From positions 3,432,501 to 3,496,500 of the forward strand of contig CM042993.1 of NCBI GenBank assembly GCA_023678885.1: a DNA stretch of 64,000 bases, read 5' to 3'. Source of the stretch: Pogostemon cablin. Lineage: Eukaryota; Streptophyta; Magnoliopsida; Lamiales; Lamiaceae. The position numbers and the translations under genes are program-made. Below the pieces are notes generated by a model, which was not told where the DNA came from, searched no databases, and saw nothing but the letters and a program-made list of their open reading frames with translations. Of this stretch, positions 12,246 to 25,322 are shown in pieces (within the stretch, counting starts at the first letter, position 1; each line of letters starts with the position of its first letter).

Positions 12246-15147
12246 TATAACTTGGCTTATACAAGAATAATATTATTTGTTGTACAAAAAAAAAATAATA
12301 ATAATATGATGAAAAGACTATTGCAAGACAAATATGACAATAAATCACTTTCTTTTATAAGTTTTCTAAGGAGTAAGATTCCATACTCCACGTACTTTGA
12401 TGTTTGATCTTTCTGCTTAACTGTCCTTAAATTATACACACTATATAATAATTATGGATAGTCTAATTCAGCATTCGTAACATGTATTAAATAAAAGTAA
12501 CATGAAATATTTAGATTAAGACAGTTAATTAACGTTATAAATAGCGTCATTAGACCATTGTAGATGAATACATAATATTATGATCCAGTAATATTTACTA
12601 TTCAAAGTATAAAGTTGTGTTTCATTCAATATGTATTGAAATATCTCATTGATCTCAAAATATTTGACGAAACACCAAGGTAGAATAATAATTCCCCAAA
12701 ACCAAGTAGTATGACTCTCATGAGTTGCTGTCTAAGTGTTTCGTATTTATCTATATAAAAGAGTGTTTTGATAATACATGACTTGAAAAATAAATTAACA
12801 GCAATAAAGTGGAGTTTTTTTTTTCTATCCATTTCAGGTTCCGAAATAATAAACTATAGATTTAAGGATTGAAATCATAAAATTCTTTAAAATAATTTAA
12901 TCCTTGGCAGAATATTCAAGTTGAAAGAATGAATCATAAGTGAAATAGGTGATTACAATTAATTAAAACAAAGTAACTAATAAATAGGTGAGATCACAGT
13001 GTGAATGTGAGAAAATATTTAAAGCCAAATTGTTCAATAATAAAGTTTAAACACAGGCAATGAATCTCTTCACATGATGTTTGACTCTAGATGCAGTTTT
13101 CTCTATCGTCTTCTTGTGAATTAGATTCTCAACATCACCTTCAAATCAGCAATGTTAATGTAAACTAAACTAATTCAAGTGGATATATAGAATGTTTAAT
13201 TAATTAATTATGTCCTAAATAATACCCCCTCTTAACTAAAAAATACTCCTACAAGACATATCATGTACTCATACATCTATATATAATTTCATTTTTTTTC
13301 CTATTTTACTTCCTCATGAAATATAAGATGTGACATTCTTTATAGCAAATTTATGAGATTGTCCAAAGTGAGACTTTTTTTTTATTATGTTAATTAGTTA
13401 TCACCTTTCTTTATACATGTATTATATTTTTAAAGATATTTTCATTTTTCATTCATATATTACTATTTGTTTATGAAATAGTTCAATTGATAAGTAGTAT
13501 TTTTTTTATTATTAATAACTTTAATTCATTTTATGATATGGTATTACATGATTTTTTTTTCTTTTTAGTAATCCATTCGTTTGATTATAAAATAGTGAGT
13601 ATAGCTAGACAGGCACCAAGATAAGGTACGGAAAGTAAAGACGTTTTGGGAAGTTAATTATAACAACTTTTTACAGGTGGCCTAACTGTGTTGGAGCATG
13701 ATTTCAAAGCAAAGAAGAAAATAAATTGTGCTATAAATAGATTTGAGTGTTAATCAAAACAAGCAGATGTCTTTTCTCTAAGGAGAAAATACTTTATTAA
13801 TTACTATACATACACATTGTCAAGTGTGTTGAAATTTCATAAAAACATTAGAAGTGAAAATTACTGAATCACATGGAGTATTTCAATTTCTTGTTTCATG
13901 ATAAAATTAAAGAATTAGGGCTAAAAGCAACTCACCCTTTTATTATATACTCCACTTATTATACTTTAATACTCCATTAATATTAAGTGATCTATGAGAA
14001 ATTTGTTTGCTAGTGATTCTACAGACTTGCTCCATTTCTTATATTTTTTATTATTTTTATAAAAATTTATGAGTGAGGCTTTTACACACTGTGTTCACAC
14101 TAAAACTCTTGTTTTCACATGGGACACGGTGTGTTCTCGGGACACAAGAGTTTTTGCCAAAATTTATATGGACGGTTGTCACAAAATAAGTTTCATGAGC
14201 GACTTAGTGACAGCATAAACTTTAATCAAAACAAAACTCACATTTAATCCAATATAACATAAAGTCATTCCAAATTAATTTTTAGATTAACATTTTCTAA
14301 CCACAACTCTACAAAATAAATAATTTTAATTGATGCAAGTGGGAAGTAGATAAATGTAGGTGTAATTAGTATTTGTTTCATAGCATATGAATGCAAGAAA
14401 ACGAACTAGCTTGATGACGATCTATACATAATTTGCTGGCAAAGGTGGCCTAATATTTTGACTTAATTGGTTAAGCTAAGCTAATTAATAACTTAAGCTA
14501 ATCTATGTGATTCTGCTAACTAATATTGTGCCGGATCAATAAAGAAAGACAAAGTATTACGTGTAACATTTCATTTAATGAAATATAATTTCTTCTTAAA
14601 AAAAAAATCCTTGATTTATAGTTTATTATAACCATCAGGGTTTAATGTTTGCCATATAGTTTCACAAGTACATTATTATTTCTAGTATTTCCAAAAAGGC
14701 AAAAGCTCCAGTGACTTGAGAACACACCGTACGTGTTCCCATAGAAACACAAGAATAAAATGTTCCTTGATCTCCCTTTATATTCTATTTAACCCTATGT
14801 ATTATTAGATATTTAAATTTAGTTTGGGGATATGGGGACACGGGTTCCCGGAGGCACGGGAATCTCACTCGTTATCCCCACAAAAAATAAAATAAATAAA
14901 TAAATAAATAATAATAATAATAGTAATAATAATAAAATTAATAAATAAAAAAATTATAATAATAATCTTGAAATCATGTTTACACTAGGTAAACTATTTT
15001 GAGATTGCGTAAATTTTTTTTTTTTAATTTAAGTAAAAGAAATTTTAGTTAGTGAAACAGGGAACAAAATTATCAAGAAGTTTTCTTTTCAAGAATTTGA
15101 GACTCGATCCATAGGTTGTAGTATTTATAATACTCTCTTGAGATGTA

Positions 15148-15240
15148 CTTCATCTGTCCCGATCAAACTGCATCGTTTGACTGCATAAAACTTTCACAAA
15201 AATTACAGTAAATGTAATAATATGGGCGGGACGGAGGGAG
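15148..15240. mobile_element. Small 93-bp Stowaway-like MITE
   Basis: Flanked by TA, with TIR-like ends CTTCATCTGTCCC and GGGACGGAGGGAG. The interior (AAACTGCATCGTTTGA, TGCATAAAACT) matches the 93-bp element at 31675-31767. Confidence 0.8.
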
Positions 15241-15583
15241 TATCTATTTTGTCATTTTGATTCATTTTAAAATATTCCATCTATTTTCTTATTAGATAGA
15301 TGAGACAAGGAAAAAACAATTATTATACTTAACATATATATGGATCAGCCACACATATTATTAATATAAATGTTCACCACACGTTAAAATATTATATTTC
15401 TCATATATTAAATTATTATACTCTTTAATTTTCATGTTAAATGCACAAATTGATATATACACTAAGGGAACAAATGAAGTATGTTGATATATGACTTGAT
15501 AAATCATAAGCACTAAATAGTAAGATGATCACTTCTAAAATTTAAGGTAACACAGCTTGCAAATTCATGGATCTTAAAAGATA

Positions 15584-15872
15584 GAGTTAAAATCATTTTC
15601 GTCCCATAACAATATGAAATTTTTGATTTTGTCCCAAAAAAGATATCATTTTCAATTTAGTCCTATAACTTTATATATTGGCCAATTTTGGTTCCAAAAT
15701 TACCGGAATTCAGCACGTGGGACTCACGTGACCCCTCAATTTGGGGCTTTCTGGCGATTTGGGACCAAAATCGGCCAATATTGAGAGTTACGGGAATAAA
15801 TTGAAAATGATATCTTTTTTGGGACAAAATCGAAAATATATATTGTTATGGGACCAAAAGTGATTTTAACTC
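15584..15872 (+). mobile_element. Foldback element, copy 1 (289 bp)
   Basis: Begins GAGTTAAAATCA and ends TGATTTTAACTC; the outer roughly 75 bases at each end are inverted complements (for example AAAGATATCATTTTCAATTT against AAATTGAAAATGATATCTTT). The centre holds GAATTCAGCACGTGGGACT. Copy 2 at 16680-16966 has the centre in reverse orientation. The structure fits a long-TIR MITE or foldback transposon without coding capacity. Confidence 0.8.
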
Positions 15873-15900
15873 CATTTAATTTTTTATTTAAATTCTTAGC

Positions 15901-15903
<3 letters not shown>

Positions 15904-15963
<60 letters not shown>
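15904..15963. repeat. (TA)n microsatellite, about 60 bp
   Basis: An uninterrupted TA dinucleotide tract directly after foldback copy 1. It is a simple repeat with no coding content. Confidence 0.95.
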
Positions 15964-15965
<2 letters not shown>

Positions 15966-15966
<1 letters not shown>

Positions 15967-16380
15967 GACGACTTGATTTTTAGGTTAGGTCTTAAAATAA
16001 GACCCAGTTTTATAAATGTTTCAAATTAAGATATAAATTTAGTTTTTTTCTCAAATTAAGGCCTGATTTTTTATATTTGTTATTTTTTTAACATTTTAAG
16101 ACTTACCATGAAATTTATATTTTCATTTCAAGTCATACAAAATAATTTAAAAATATTATTATACACCTTCAAATCAAATCATAAAATTAAATATGTTATT
16201 TTTATTAATATCTTATATTAATTTATAAAATATATTCAATTCGGAAAAAAATAAAATTACAACAGACCTTAATTTGAGAAAAAAAAAGTAAAATTAAGCC
16301 TTGAAATGAGACATTTCTTAAATGAAAACTAAAATTGAGACCCAACTTAAAAATTGGATCCTTACATGAAAATTTATATA
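15966..16380. repeat. Degenerate palindromic element between the two foldback copies
   Basis: The left side (ACTTGATTTTTAGGTTAGG, then CTCAAATTAAGGCCTGA) is inversely matched on the right (CAGACCTTAATTTGAG, then CCCAACTTAAAAATTGGATC). This looks like an older diverged long-TIR element. No target duplication is clear. Confidence 0.55.
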
Positions 16381-16679
16381 TATAACTATTCTTTAATTTT
16401 TAGTATTTAAAAAATATTCATCTCATATAATATAATCTAAATAATAATATAATACAAAAATTATGTTCTCATACTACAAAATTCATCTCTCATATTAATT
16501 TAAGTTTTAATCTCCAATTTCAAATCTTGACATGGTCTCATAGGGTATATATCCTATATAATTTAATTTTATATATTAAAAAAATGATAAAACATCAAAG
16601 GTAATGGAATAAATAGAAGTTACTAATATTTTATAAAAAAAAATCGAAGGTAGTATATTTTTAGGGTTCAACTATTAAA

Positions 16680-16966
16680 TTAAAATCATTTTTCGTCCTA
16701 TAATAATATGAAATTTTTGATTCTGTCCCAAAAAAGATATCATTTTCAATTTAATCCCGTAACTCTCAATATTGGCCGATTTTGGTCCCAAATCGCCGAA
16801 AAGCCCCAAATTGAGGGGTCACATGAGGCGCACGTGCTGAATTCCGGTGATTTTGGGACAAAAATTGGCCAATATAGAAAGTTATGGGACTAAATTGAAA
16901 ATGATATTTTTTTGGGACAGAATCAAAAATTTCATATTGTTAAGGGACGAAAAATGATTTTAACTC
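16680..16966 (-). mobile_element. Foldback element, copy 2, opposite orientation
   Basis: The same family as 15584-15872, with the same terminal complementarity (TTAAAATCATTTTTCGTCC start, TGATTTTAACTC end). The unique centre reads CACGTGCTGAATTCCGG, the inverse of copy 1, so the two copies face each other about 0.8 kb apart. Confidence 0.8.
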
Positions 16967-17272
16967 TAAAAGATAGGAGTAAAAAATTATAACACCAATA
17001 GCCCATGCATACAATTGATAATGGTTTAAACTAATTTGGAGTTTAACACCAACATAAAATTTTCAAACGAGAAGCAATAATATTTTAACAAAAAATCATG
17101 ATATTGAATTAATAAAAAATAATAGTGGTATAATGAATTGTTTGACAATGACTTATACAACCTCCATTTTAGTACAACTCCGGTACAACCTCAATTCTTC
17201 ACCTTCAATGTGTGTTTTTCTTTTTTTTTAACTGTTGCTGTTACTGTTTTTTATTATTATTTAATTTTAGGA

Positions 17273-17690
17273 ATATGATTGCAATTTTACCCTTGTGATT
17301 TAGAGTATAATTTATCCCTAGGGTTTAGGGTATAATTGTAATTTTACCCTAGTGGTTTAGGGTATAGTTTATCCCCTAGGGTTTATGGTATAATTGTAAT
17401 TTTACCCTTGTGGTTTAGGGTATAATTTATCCACTAGGATTTAGGGTTTACAGTATAATTGTAATTTTACCCTTGTGGTTTAGGGTATAATTTATCTATA
17501 GGGTTTAAGTATAATTGTAATTTTACCCTTGTGGTTTAGGATATAATTTATCCATAAGATTTAGGGTTTAGGGTACAATTATAATTTTATCCTTATGGTT
17601 TAGGGTATAATTTATCCATAGGTTTTAGGGTATAATTGTAATTTTACCCTTGTGTTTAGGGTATATTTATCCATATGGTTTAGGATACCA
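17273..17690. repeat. Tandem array rich in telomere-like GGTTTAGGG motifs
   Basis: About seven degenerate copies of a unit near 60 bp. Each has TATAATTGTAATTTTACCC, then TTGTGGTTTAGGGTATAATT, then TATCC(C)TAGGGTTTAGGG. Each unit itself looks like two related halves built around TTTAGGG, the plant telomere heptamer. The array ends in unique sequence on both sides and the flanks are not telomeric, so it is interstitial. Confidence 0.8.
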
Positions 17691-17796
17691 GTCATTTAAA
17701 TAAAATAAATTTAAAAATAAAATAAAAAACAATATTAATGAAGGAGCTGTAATTAATTAAGAATGGTGGGGACCAAGGGTGTACCAATTCAATTAG

Positions 17797-18704
17797 GGCA
17801 TGATTGGTATGACTGAATAAAATTATGGAGGAATGAAATGAATTCATGAATGGAATGGATATTGGAAAGGAATGAGAAAAAAAATTTCATGATTGTTAGT
17901 GACTAGGAATAGCTCAACTAATAAAAAATACATTTCAATATTTGATTCAAACTTCACTATTTTTATTTTAATTAAATTTCAAAGTAACTTAAATCTAAAA
18001 AAAATAATATATCTTAAAAATTATACTATTAAAAAATTCTAAAATAAAAAATAAAATAAAAAATTTACAATATTTAAAATATAAAAAAAACTATAGATAA
18101 TTTAAAAAATTATTTACATAAATAAAATAAAATTTTATATGTAATATTACATATGTGTATTCAATTTAAAATTTGTATAATATTTTTTATATATAATTTA
18201 ATAGTTTTTATTTAAAATAAAGATTCAATTAATTATGTAATTTTTTATATTTCAAATAATTTAAATTTATTTTTAATAACTAATTTTATTATAATGAGTA
18301 TTAAAATATATAATTTTTAAATTAAAATTTGAATAATTTAATAAAAATTTTGTATATAATTTAATAGGAAAATTATATGTTAAATGAAAAAAATATTAAT
18401 TTATTTTTTATTTTCGCAATTATACAAAAGAGATGTGATATAAATAAATATATAGTATTATTTATAATCATAAATATATTTGATCTTACATAAATAAATT
18501 AAAAAAATAAAAAATTGATTCCATAACACATGAGAATAGGTAAATCCATGGGGAGTGGGGTAATGGTGATTCCCAAATATATGGAATACAAATTTCCTAT
18601 GGAATGAGTATTCCCATGAATAGTAACTTACCAAACGTAGGAATAGGAATTAAATTAGCAATACTCATTATATTCCCATGTCATTCCATGCTACCAATCA
18701 TGCC
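17797..18704. mobile_element. Putative non-autonomous TIR element, about 0.9 kb
   Basis: Perfect 13-bp terminal inverted repeats GGCATGATTGGTA and TACCAATCATGCC, extended by imperfect inverted matches (GGAATGAAATGAATTC near the left end; GAATAGGAATTAAATT and TGTCATTCCATG near the right). The interior is extremely AT-rich and non-coding. I could not identify a target-site duplication, so the superfamily is open. Confidence 0.65.
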
Positions 18705-19721
18705 GTTAATATACATGGTTGTACCTTAGTCCCTCTCAAATTATTTTTATAAACAATTTGTAATATAAAAAAGTATTATTTTAATATAATAAAATGATAT
18801 AATCTTTGATAATAAGAGAGTACTAACCATTTAAGAAAATATAAAAAGGATTTTATGTGAGATGATCTAAAAAATGCTGTCTTATTTTATAGCATGGTGT
18901 AATTAGGATTTAATATTTAGGAATGTTTGATTTGAATTTAAATTTAATGTTTAAGTTTTAACAAATTATGAATAGTATTATTTATGTTTGTTTTGAATTT
19001 TTTAAATATTAGTATACGTGAGATTAGAGAGGTAAGGGATTAGAGAAAACAGAAAATCTAAAATCTAAAGAATAAATTTAAATCAAATGTACTCGTGTAC
19101 AATATACTTGTAAGGTTTAACTAGATTTTCAGCGTTTAGTATATTAGGAACTTACAAAACTATGACAAGATCAATCAATCAATATAAACAAAACAAAACA
19201 AAATGACATAAAATATTGAATGTTTTATGACCCAATTAAATTAGGGGTGATTTTAGATGCGCATCGCAGCAACCCAAATTTATTTATATGTTAAAAAGAG
19301 AAGTGAATTAGAAATTAATGTAACATTATATTTTATGGGATTCGTCGTAATTACACTAAATTATATGGGGTATTAGGGTAATTATATAAGACTATTCTCA
19401 ACCACAACACAACTCAATAATATAATATTTATTTCTCTCTCTTCCCATCAACAACATATACTCGACCAAATTTCAATTTTTCTATACTCCATCAACAATT
19501 CAATTCAACCTACCTTTTTAATAAATAATTATTTCTCTCTCATCTATATATACAATAATTATCATTAAATTATTATTATGATTTTTTAATAATTATAATT
19601 AAAATTAAAATTATTATATTTTAAAATATTTAATTTCATAATTATATTAGAAATGAGAAGATAAATTTGGGATTGAGAGAAAAAAATAGAATTTTTAATA
19701 TTGATTCAAAATATGTCAATA

Positions 19722-20010
19722 CTCCCTCCGTCCCCACGTATTTTTATCCACTTTCCATTTTGGGGTATCCTACGTATTTTTACCTATTCCATTTTTGGCA
19801 AAAATACATAATATTTTATTGCCTACTTTTTATAATCCCAACAACTTTAATTACTTTTTACACTTTATTCATCATTATCAATAATTTTATTAATTTTTTT
19901 TTTTAAATTACTAATTTATCCCTACATTCTCTTACATTAATATTAAAAAAATAAAATATTTTAATCTCCGTGCCCATACAAACGGGTAAAAATACCCAGG
20001 ATGGAGAGAG
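19722..20010. mobile_element. Stowaway-like MITE
   Basis: Starts CTCCCTCCGTCCCCACG and ends CAGGATGGAGAGAG, with T(A) context on both sides. Subterminal GTATTTTTATCC and GGGTAAAAATACCC are inverted matches. Confidence 0.7.
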
Positions 20011-20929
20011 TATTATATTCTATTTATAGAAAAAAAATTAATAATAATTTTGATAATTTAAAAAAAAAAATTTAATTTAAATATTATTTATATAAAAATT
20101 TAAATTATATTTATAAAAGTATACATCTACCGATCACGACAACTGTCATTTTGTGATTGGTAGTTGACGGGTTGAGGGGTTGACACATGGGTCGACTGCA
20201 CACCCCTCAACCAACAGATTGCTCCAATGTTTACAATTTTTATTTATTTTTATTTTTTTTTGTCGTTTGTGAACGACCTGTGGTAAGGGTTGCCATTATG
20301 GGGATGGTCTAAGATCAGTCCACCACCCAATGGAAAGAGAGCACAGGAGGGGACCCACCAACACCAATCATCCAAAGCAGCTGATTCGACGTTGAAAGAC
20401 AAATAGACCCCTACCCTCGCCGCTAAACTACAGATGCCGACTTGCTCACATCACCGCCCCACCACCATACCGTCACTTGCCGTCATCTCTCTTCTCTCTC
20501 TATCATCAAGATTTTAATTTTCTTTTTTAAATTTAAAATTAAACAACAGCAAAAGGAGATGCCCAACTTCGAAACAGTGGCCACCACCATTCTTCCACTT
20601 TCCCTTTCCCAACACTTTTTTCCTCCACCCCATATATCCTCTTTGAATTTTCTTCCACACTCTTCTTCTTGCCCTTAGTATTTCAATTCTTGGGAAATAA
20701 AGATTTTTTTTCCTGAATTTTCCACTTAATTTCTTCCCACTCCTTCATAGAACCAAAATTCCTTACTTGCAGCTAAAGTTTGTTTTTTTCTGTCTGCCCC
20801 ACTGAAAACCCCATGTTTTTTCCGTTTGCCTCTTCTTGTTCGGCTCAAGATTCGTGTTATCGGCGATAGCTGCACATATGCCAAGTGGGGTTTGAAAAAT
20901 ACGAGGGTTGATTTGAGAAGGAGGAGGAT

Positions 20930-23900
20930 ATGTCGCTGGAGGTGGCGACCGTTGTGGAAGATGCGGTTGAATATTCCTTTGCAATGGAATATCATGGGCC
21001 CCCGATTACACGAGACCTACCTCGGGCCGTGCCCATCAATGTAGATCGAATTCCGGTGGCTGCCGTTGTTTCTCCGTTGCCGTATCCGGATAATTTGTCG
21101 CTGCCCGTTGTTCAACCAATATCTGCTGCCGACATAATTAACAAGAAGCTGTCGAAGGATTTGAAATTAAGCTCCTCGTCAGCCGAGTTATTGACTGTAT
21201 CTCCGACTTCGGTGATTGCATTTGAGTCGCAGAATAATGAGGTGAGTGAAGGTTCTTATACTAAAGAACTAGGGTTAGGAACTGAAACTAGTGTTTCACC
21301 TAGCTCTGTTAATAACGAATTAGGAGAAAGGGAGCCCGAAATTTGTAATAGTACTGATATCTGCGCTTTATCTGGTGAATTAAGTAGTGATTTTGAGTGC
21401 TGTAATCGTGTTGGTAGGTTAGACGCAGTGAATGAGAGGGGTTATTCTTCAATTAGTGGCGATCATTCATGTGAATTTGTAGGTGAGGTTGGGAGTTTGG
21501 GTGATTTAGGGTCTTCAGACAGCTTTGAGAAGTCCAGGGAATTCTCAGGGAGCTTGTCTAAATCAAGACTATCAAGTGGTTTTAAGGAGAGCTTAGATTT
21601 TAATGAATCTAACCGAACGGATTGGGAATCTAATGAGTCTGTTTTGAGTGTGGATTATCTGTCCTCTAGGATTTCTTCTCGTAAATTTGGAGATGGGAAT
21701 CGAGAGCCTGGTTGTGATGTGAAGCGAGCACCTGTGGTGACTTTTTGTGATATTGAGTCTGATGATGAAAATGTCATCGAGGATTTCACTCGTTCTGAAC
21801 CTGAGGTGGTTAGAATGAAGAAAGAACCTCCTAATAAGGTGCGGAAAGGAGCATGCTATAGGTGCTTGAAAGGGAATAGATTTACTGAAAAGGAGGTATG
21901 CATGGTTTGTGATGCTAAGTATTGCACTAATTGCGTACTTAGAGCAATGGGGTCCATGCCTGAGGGTAGGAAGTGTGTGGCTTGCATTGGTTATCCAATT
22001 AGCGAATCGAAGCGTGGCAGTTTAGGTAAATGTTCAAGAATGCTCAAGCGATTGCTCAATGATCTAGAGGTTCGGCAGATCATGAAGGCTGAGAAGCTGT
22101 GCGAAGTAAATCAGTTGCCTCCTGAGTATATATGCGTGAATGGTCGTCCTCTTTATCATGATGAGTTGGTAATGCTGCAGAGCTGCACTAATCCGCCAAA
22201 GAAGCTCAAGCCAGGAAACTATTGGTATGATAAAGTATCGGGTCTTTGGGGAAAGGTGAATTGTGATAACCTTTAACTCACTATTTGCAAATGTTCTCTT
22301 TTAGTTCTTGCTAAGAATGTATTGCACTTTTTCAGGAAGGACAGAAGCCTTCACAAATTATTAGTCCCCATCTTAATATTGGGGGTCCTATTAAAACAGA
22401 TGCTAGCAATGGGAACTCCGAAGTTTACATAAATGGTCGTGAGATCACGAAAGTGGAATTGCGTATGTTAAAGGTCAGCGTCTGGTTGCACTGTGATTAT
22501 ATTTGAGAACTGTACTCTAGCAGTTTGTTTGCTAAATGGAGTATTTGTTTATTTATAAAAAAATTTAGTTAGCGGGAGTCCAGTGTGCTGGGAATCCACA
22601 TTTTTGGGTAAATGAAGATGGTTCTTACCAAGAGGAGGGGCAGAAAAATACAAAAGGTTTTATCTGGGGCAAGGTTTGACTTCTATCAAGGTTTTTATGT
22701 ATTAAATTTCATTATTTCCTCTCATGGGAATCATTATATATGCTTTTGTTCCCCTTCTCATTTATGTTATTGTTCAGGCGGGAACAAAGCTGCTTTGTGC
22801 TGTACTTTCTCTTCCAGTTCCTAGTAAATCATCCAATCATGGTGGAGATTATATAACTAGCACGATTAGTCGATCTATGCCAGATTATCTTGAACAGAAA
22901 ACAATTCAGAAACTTCTTTTGATTGGATATAGCGGGTCTGGAACAAGTACCATATTTAAACAGGTAGCTAATAAGATTTTCCCAGATTATTTCTCTGAAG
23001 CATAAGCTGTAGATCGTATTTTTTCTGATCTTTCCTCACGCTACCCGGTAGTATTATTACTTATTGGAATTCGATTTAACTATTGCATGGAAGTACTGTT
23101 CTCGAATATATAAATGACTGAGTTTGATTCTGTAGCATTAATTTTGTATTAGTTCACTTCTTAAGAGCACTTGTTCATTTTCCCCTTTCAATATGCTCAA
23201 ACTGTTCAGGTAATGGGCTTCTTTTATTATTTGACGACTCCAACTACCTACAACGAAACAGCTTTTCGTTTTTACTGCTTCTTATATGTATTGTCTCCAA
23301 GTTCCATGCTTATATGTAGTCCTCCTATTGTAGTTTCTGGATTTAATCTTCCTGATTCTCTTCTCTTCTGAAGTCTATTAAGCTGTTTAAATTTGGGGGC
23401 AGCATCCCACAACTCCCACAACTTGCAGTACCTTTATCTTTGTGGTATCCAGGAATCTGACTGAGAAATTGCTTGCTTGTCTGTGATGCAATTTAGGGTT
23501 TGACAACGTTTAAGGAACATGTATTTCTATTATCACTCTGTTATGCTGTCTTGTGACCAAATACAATATGAGTGCTGCTTTAGATCAAATGCCTTTTCTG
23601 ATTGTCTTTTAACCTTAAACTACCTCCTTTTGCATCTTTAACAAGTCTAGTTGTATTTAATAGGCTAGAATCCTGTACAAAGATGTACCTTTTACGGATG
23701 ATGAGCGTGAACACATTAAATTAGTGATCCAGAGCCATGTGTATAGCTACATTGGCATACTTCTTGAGGGTCGCGAACGCTTTGAAGAGGAAAGTTTGAA
23801 TGTATTGAGGCAAAATCAATCTTGTGACGCCTCAGCTCTTCCAGGCACAAGTTCTTCTAAACATTCATTTTGATATGCTTTTGGCACAGCCAACTATATA

Positions 23901-25322
23901 CACTTTATTTCTAAATGCAAAGTTCATCAATATTTTGGATTATTACAGGGGATATTGAAGGCAATGGCGAAGAGACTCCATATTCCATTTGTCCACGGTT
24001 AAAGGCATTTTCAGACTGGCTCCTTAAAATCATGGCTTCAGGTACACTGGAAGCAATTTTCCCTGCTGCTAGTCGGGAATATGCTCCATTGGTTGAGGAA
24101 TTGTGGAACAATGCTGCTTTCCAGGCAACATATAAGCGAAGAGGTGAATTGGAAACCCTCCCCAGTATTGCCAGTTATTTTGTAGAGCAGGTAAGATGAT
24201 GCTACATTTTAGGTTAATGCATGATCTATTACTATAATTTATGCCTCAAACCCTTTTAGTTGGATTTCCTGCTTTTAGTCATTTCTTATTGTCCAAGACT
24301 TTTTTTTTTTTTGTATTTCTTTCATTCTCTTGTTTCGGGTTTTGTTAATTTGCTTTGCCACTCTCCAGGCTGTTGAGATATTGAATCCGGATTATAGACC
24401 ATCTGATGTGGATATCCTTTATGCCGAACATGTCACTTCATCAAATGGGCTTTCATGTGTTGACTTTTCGTTTCCTGAGTTGGGATATGATGGTGATGCT
24501 GATAGTGGGGATCTGCATGATTCCCTGCTCAGGTAGTGTAACAGACATTTTTCGGCTCTGAAAGTTGATAGCAAAATCTTTTAGTATAAGTTGTGGTTCT
24601 TATAAAATTCCATTTTCAGATGTCATTCTTATGTTGGTATTCTAGTGTCCTGTTGATCATTATCCTTAAAAGCCTTTTGTCCTTTTGCTTTGTTAGATCT
24701 TCTTATCTCAACTTAACTTTATATTTAAATTGATCACAGATATCAGCTGATCAGATTACAGGCAAAAGGCTTTGGGGAAAACTGCAAGTGGCTGGAAATG
24801 TTTGAAGATGTTCGGATTGTCATATTCTGCGTCTCTTTAAGTGACTACGATCAGTTTGCTCTTGATGGAGATGGAAACACAGTCAACAAGATGCTGTTGA
24901 GCAAAAAGTTTTTCGAGAACATGGTCACTCATCCAACCTTTGATCAGATCGACTTCCTTCTCCTGTTAAACAAATTCGACCTGTTTGAGGACAAGATAGA
25001 GCAAGTTCCTCTGGCTAAATGTGATTGGTTTGACGATTTTCACCCGGTGATAAGCCGTAATCGGTCCAACAGCAACAGCGCGAATCATCCAACCCTGGGA
25101 CAGTTGGGTTTTCACTACGTTGCTGTCAAGTTCAAAAGGCTCTACTCTGCTCTAACAGGCCGAAAGCTGTACGTGTCTCCAGTGAAAGGTCTAGACCCTA
25201 ACAGTGTAGATGCATCACTCAAGTACGCAAGAGAGATTCTGAACTGGGACGAGGAGAGACCGAACGCTAGCTTGAGTGAGTATTCGGTTTACAGCACCGA
25301 GGCAAGTTCTTTCTCGCCCTGA
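20930..25322 (+). CDS. XLG1: Extra-large G-protein alpha subunit (XLG), XLG1-like
   Basis: XLG proteins are plant-specific Galpha-like subunits that pair with Gbeta-gamma at the plasma membrane and in the nucleus and act in immunity and development. Exons: 20930-22255, 22336-22473, 22569-22673, 22778-22963, 23664-23850 (or 23844), 23949-24190, 24369-24532 and 24740-25322, for about 976 residues, somewhat longer than the Arabidopsis members. The N-terminus has the XLG signature (EYHGPPITRDLPRAVPINVD, IPVAAVVSPLP). Residues 309-352 form a Cys-rich CxxC cluster (CYRCLKG to CVACIG). The Ras-like half carries the P-loop GYSGSGTSTIFKQ, VIFCVSLSDYDQ and NKFD. The P-loop differs from canonical Galpha (GESGKST), as is usual for XLGs. 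A leader rich in T and C from about 20440 is likely the 5' UTR. The choice of XLG1 over XLG2/3 rests on N-terminal resemblance only. Confidence 0.9.

Larger units (their letters stand above)
11344..20437. other. Long gene-free AT-rich region between WD40 and XLG genes
   Basis: About 9 kb with no ORF or exon chain that I can relate to a protein. It consists of unique AT-rich DNA with homopolymer and simple repeats, several MITEs, two foldback elements in opposite orientation, a 60-bp-class tandem array and a TIR element of about 0.9 kb, each listed separately. The AT-rich stretch at about 17.9-18.5 kb is nearly all A and T. Confidence 0.75.

Noticed and set aside
17273..17690. True telomere or chromosome end
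   Set aside because: The repeats are degenerate and roughly 60 bp long, flanked by ordinary unique DNA and genes on both sides.
19667..19906. 79-codon ORF at 19667-19906
   Set aside because: It lies largely inside a Stowaway-like MITE and AT-rich DNA, with Phe/Tyr/Ile-rich low-complexity translation.
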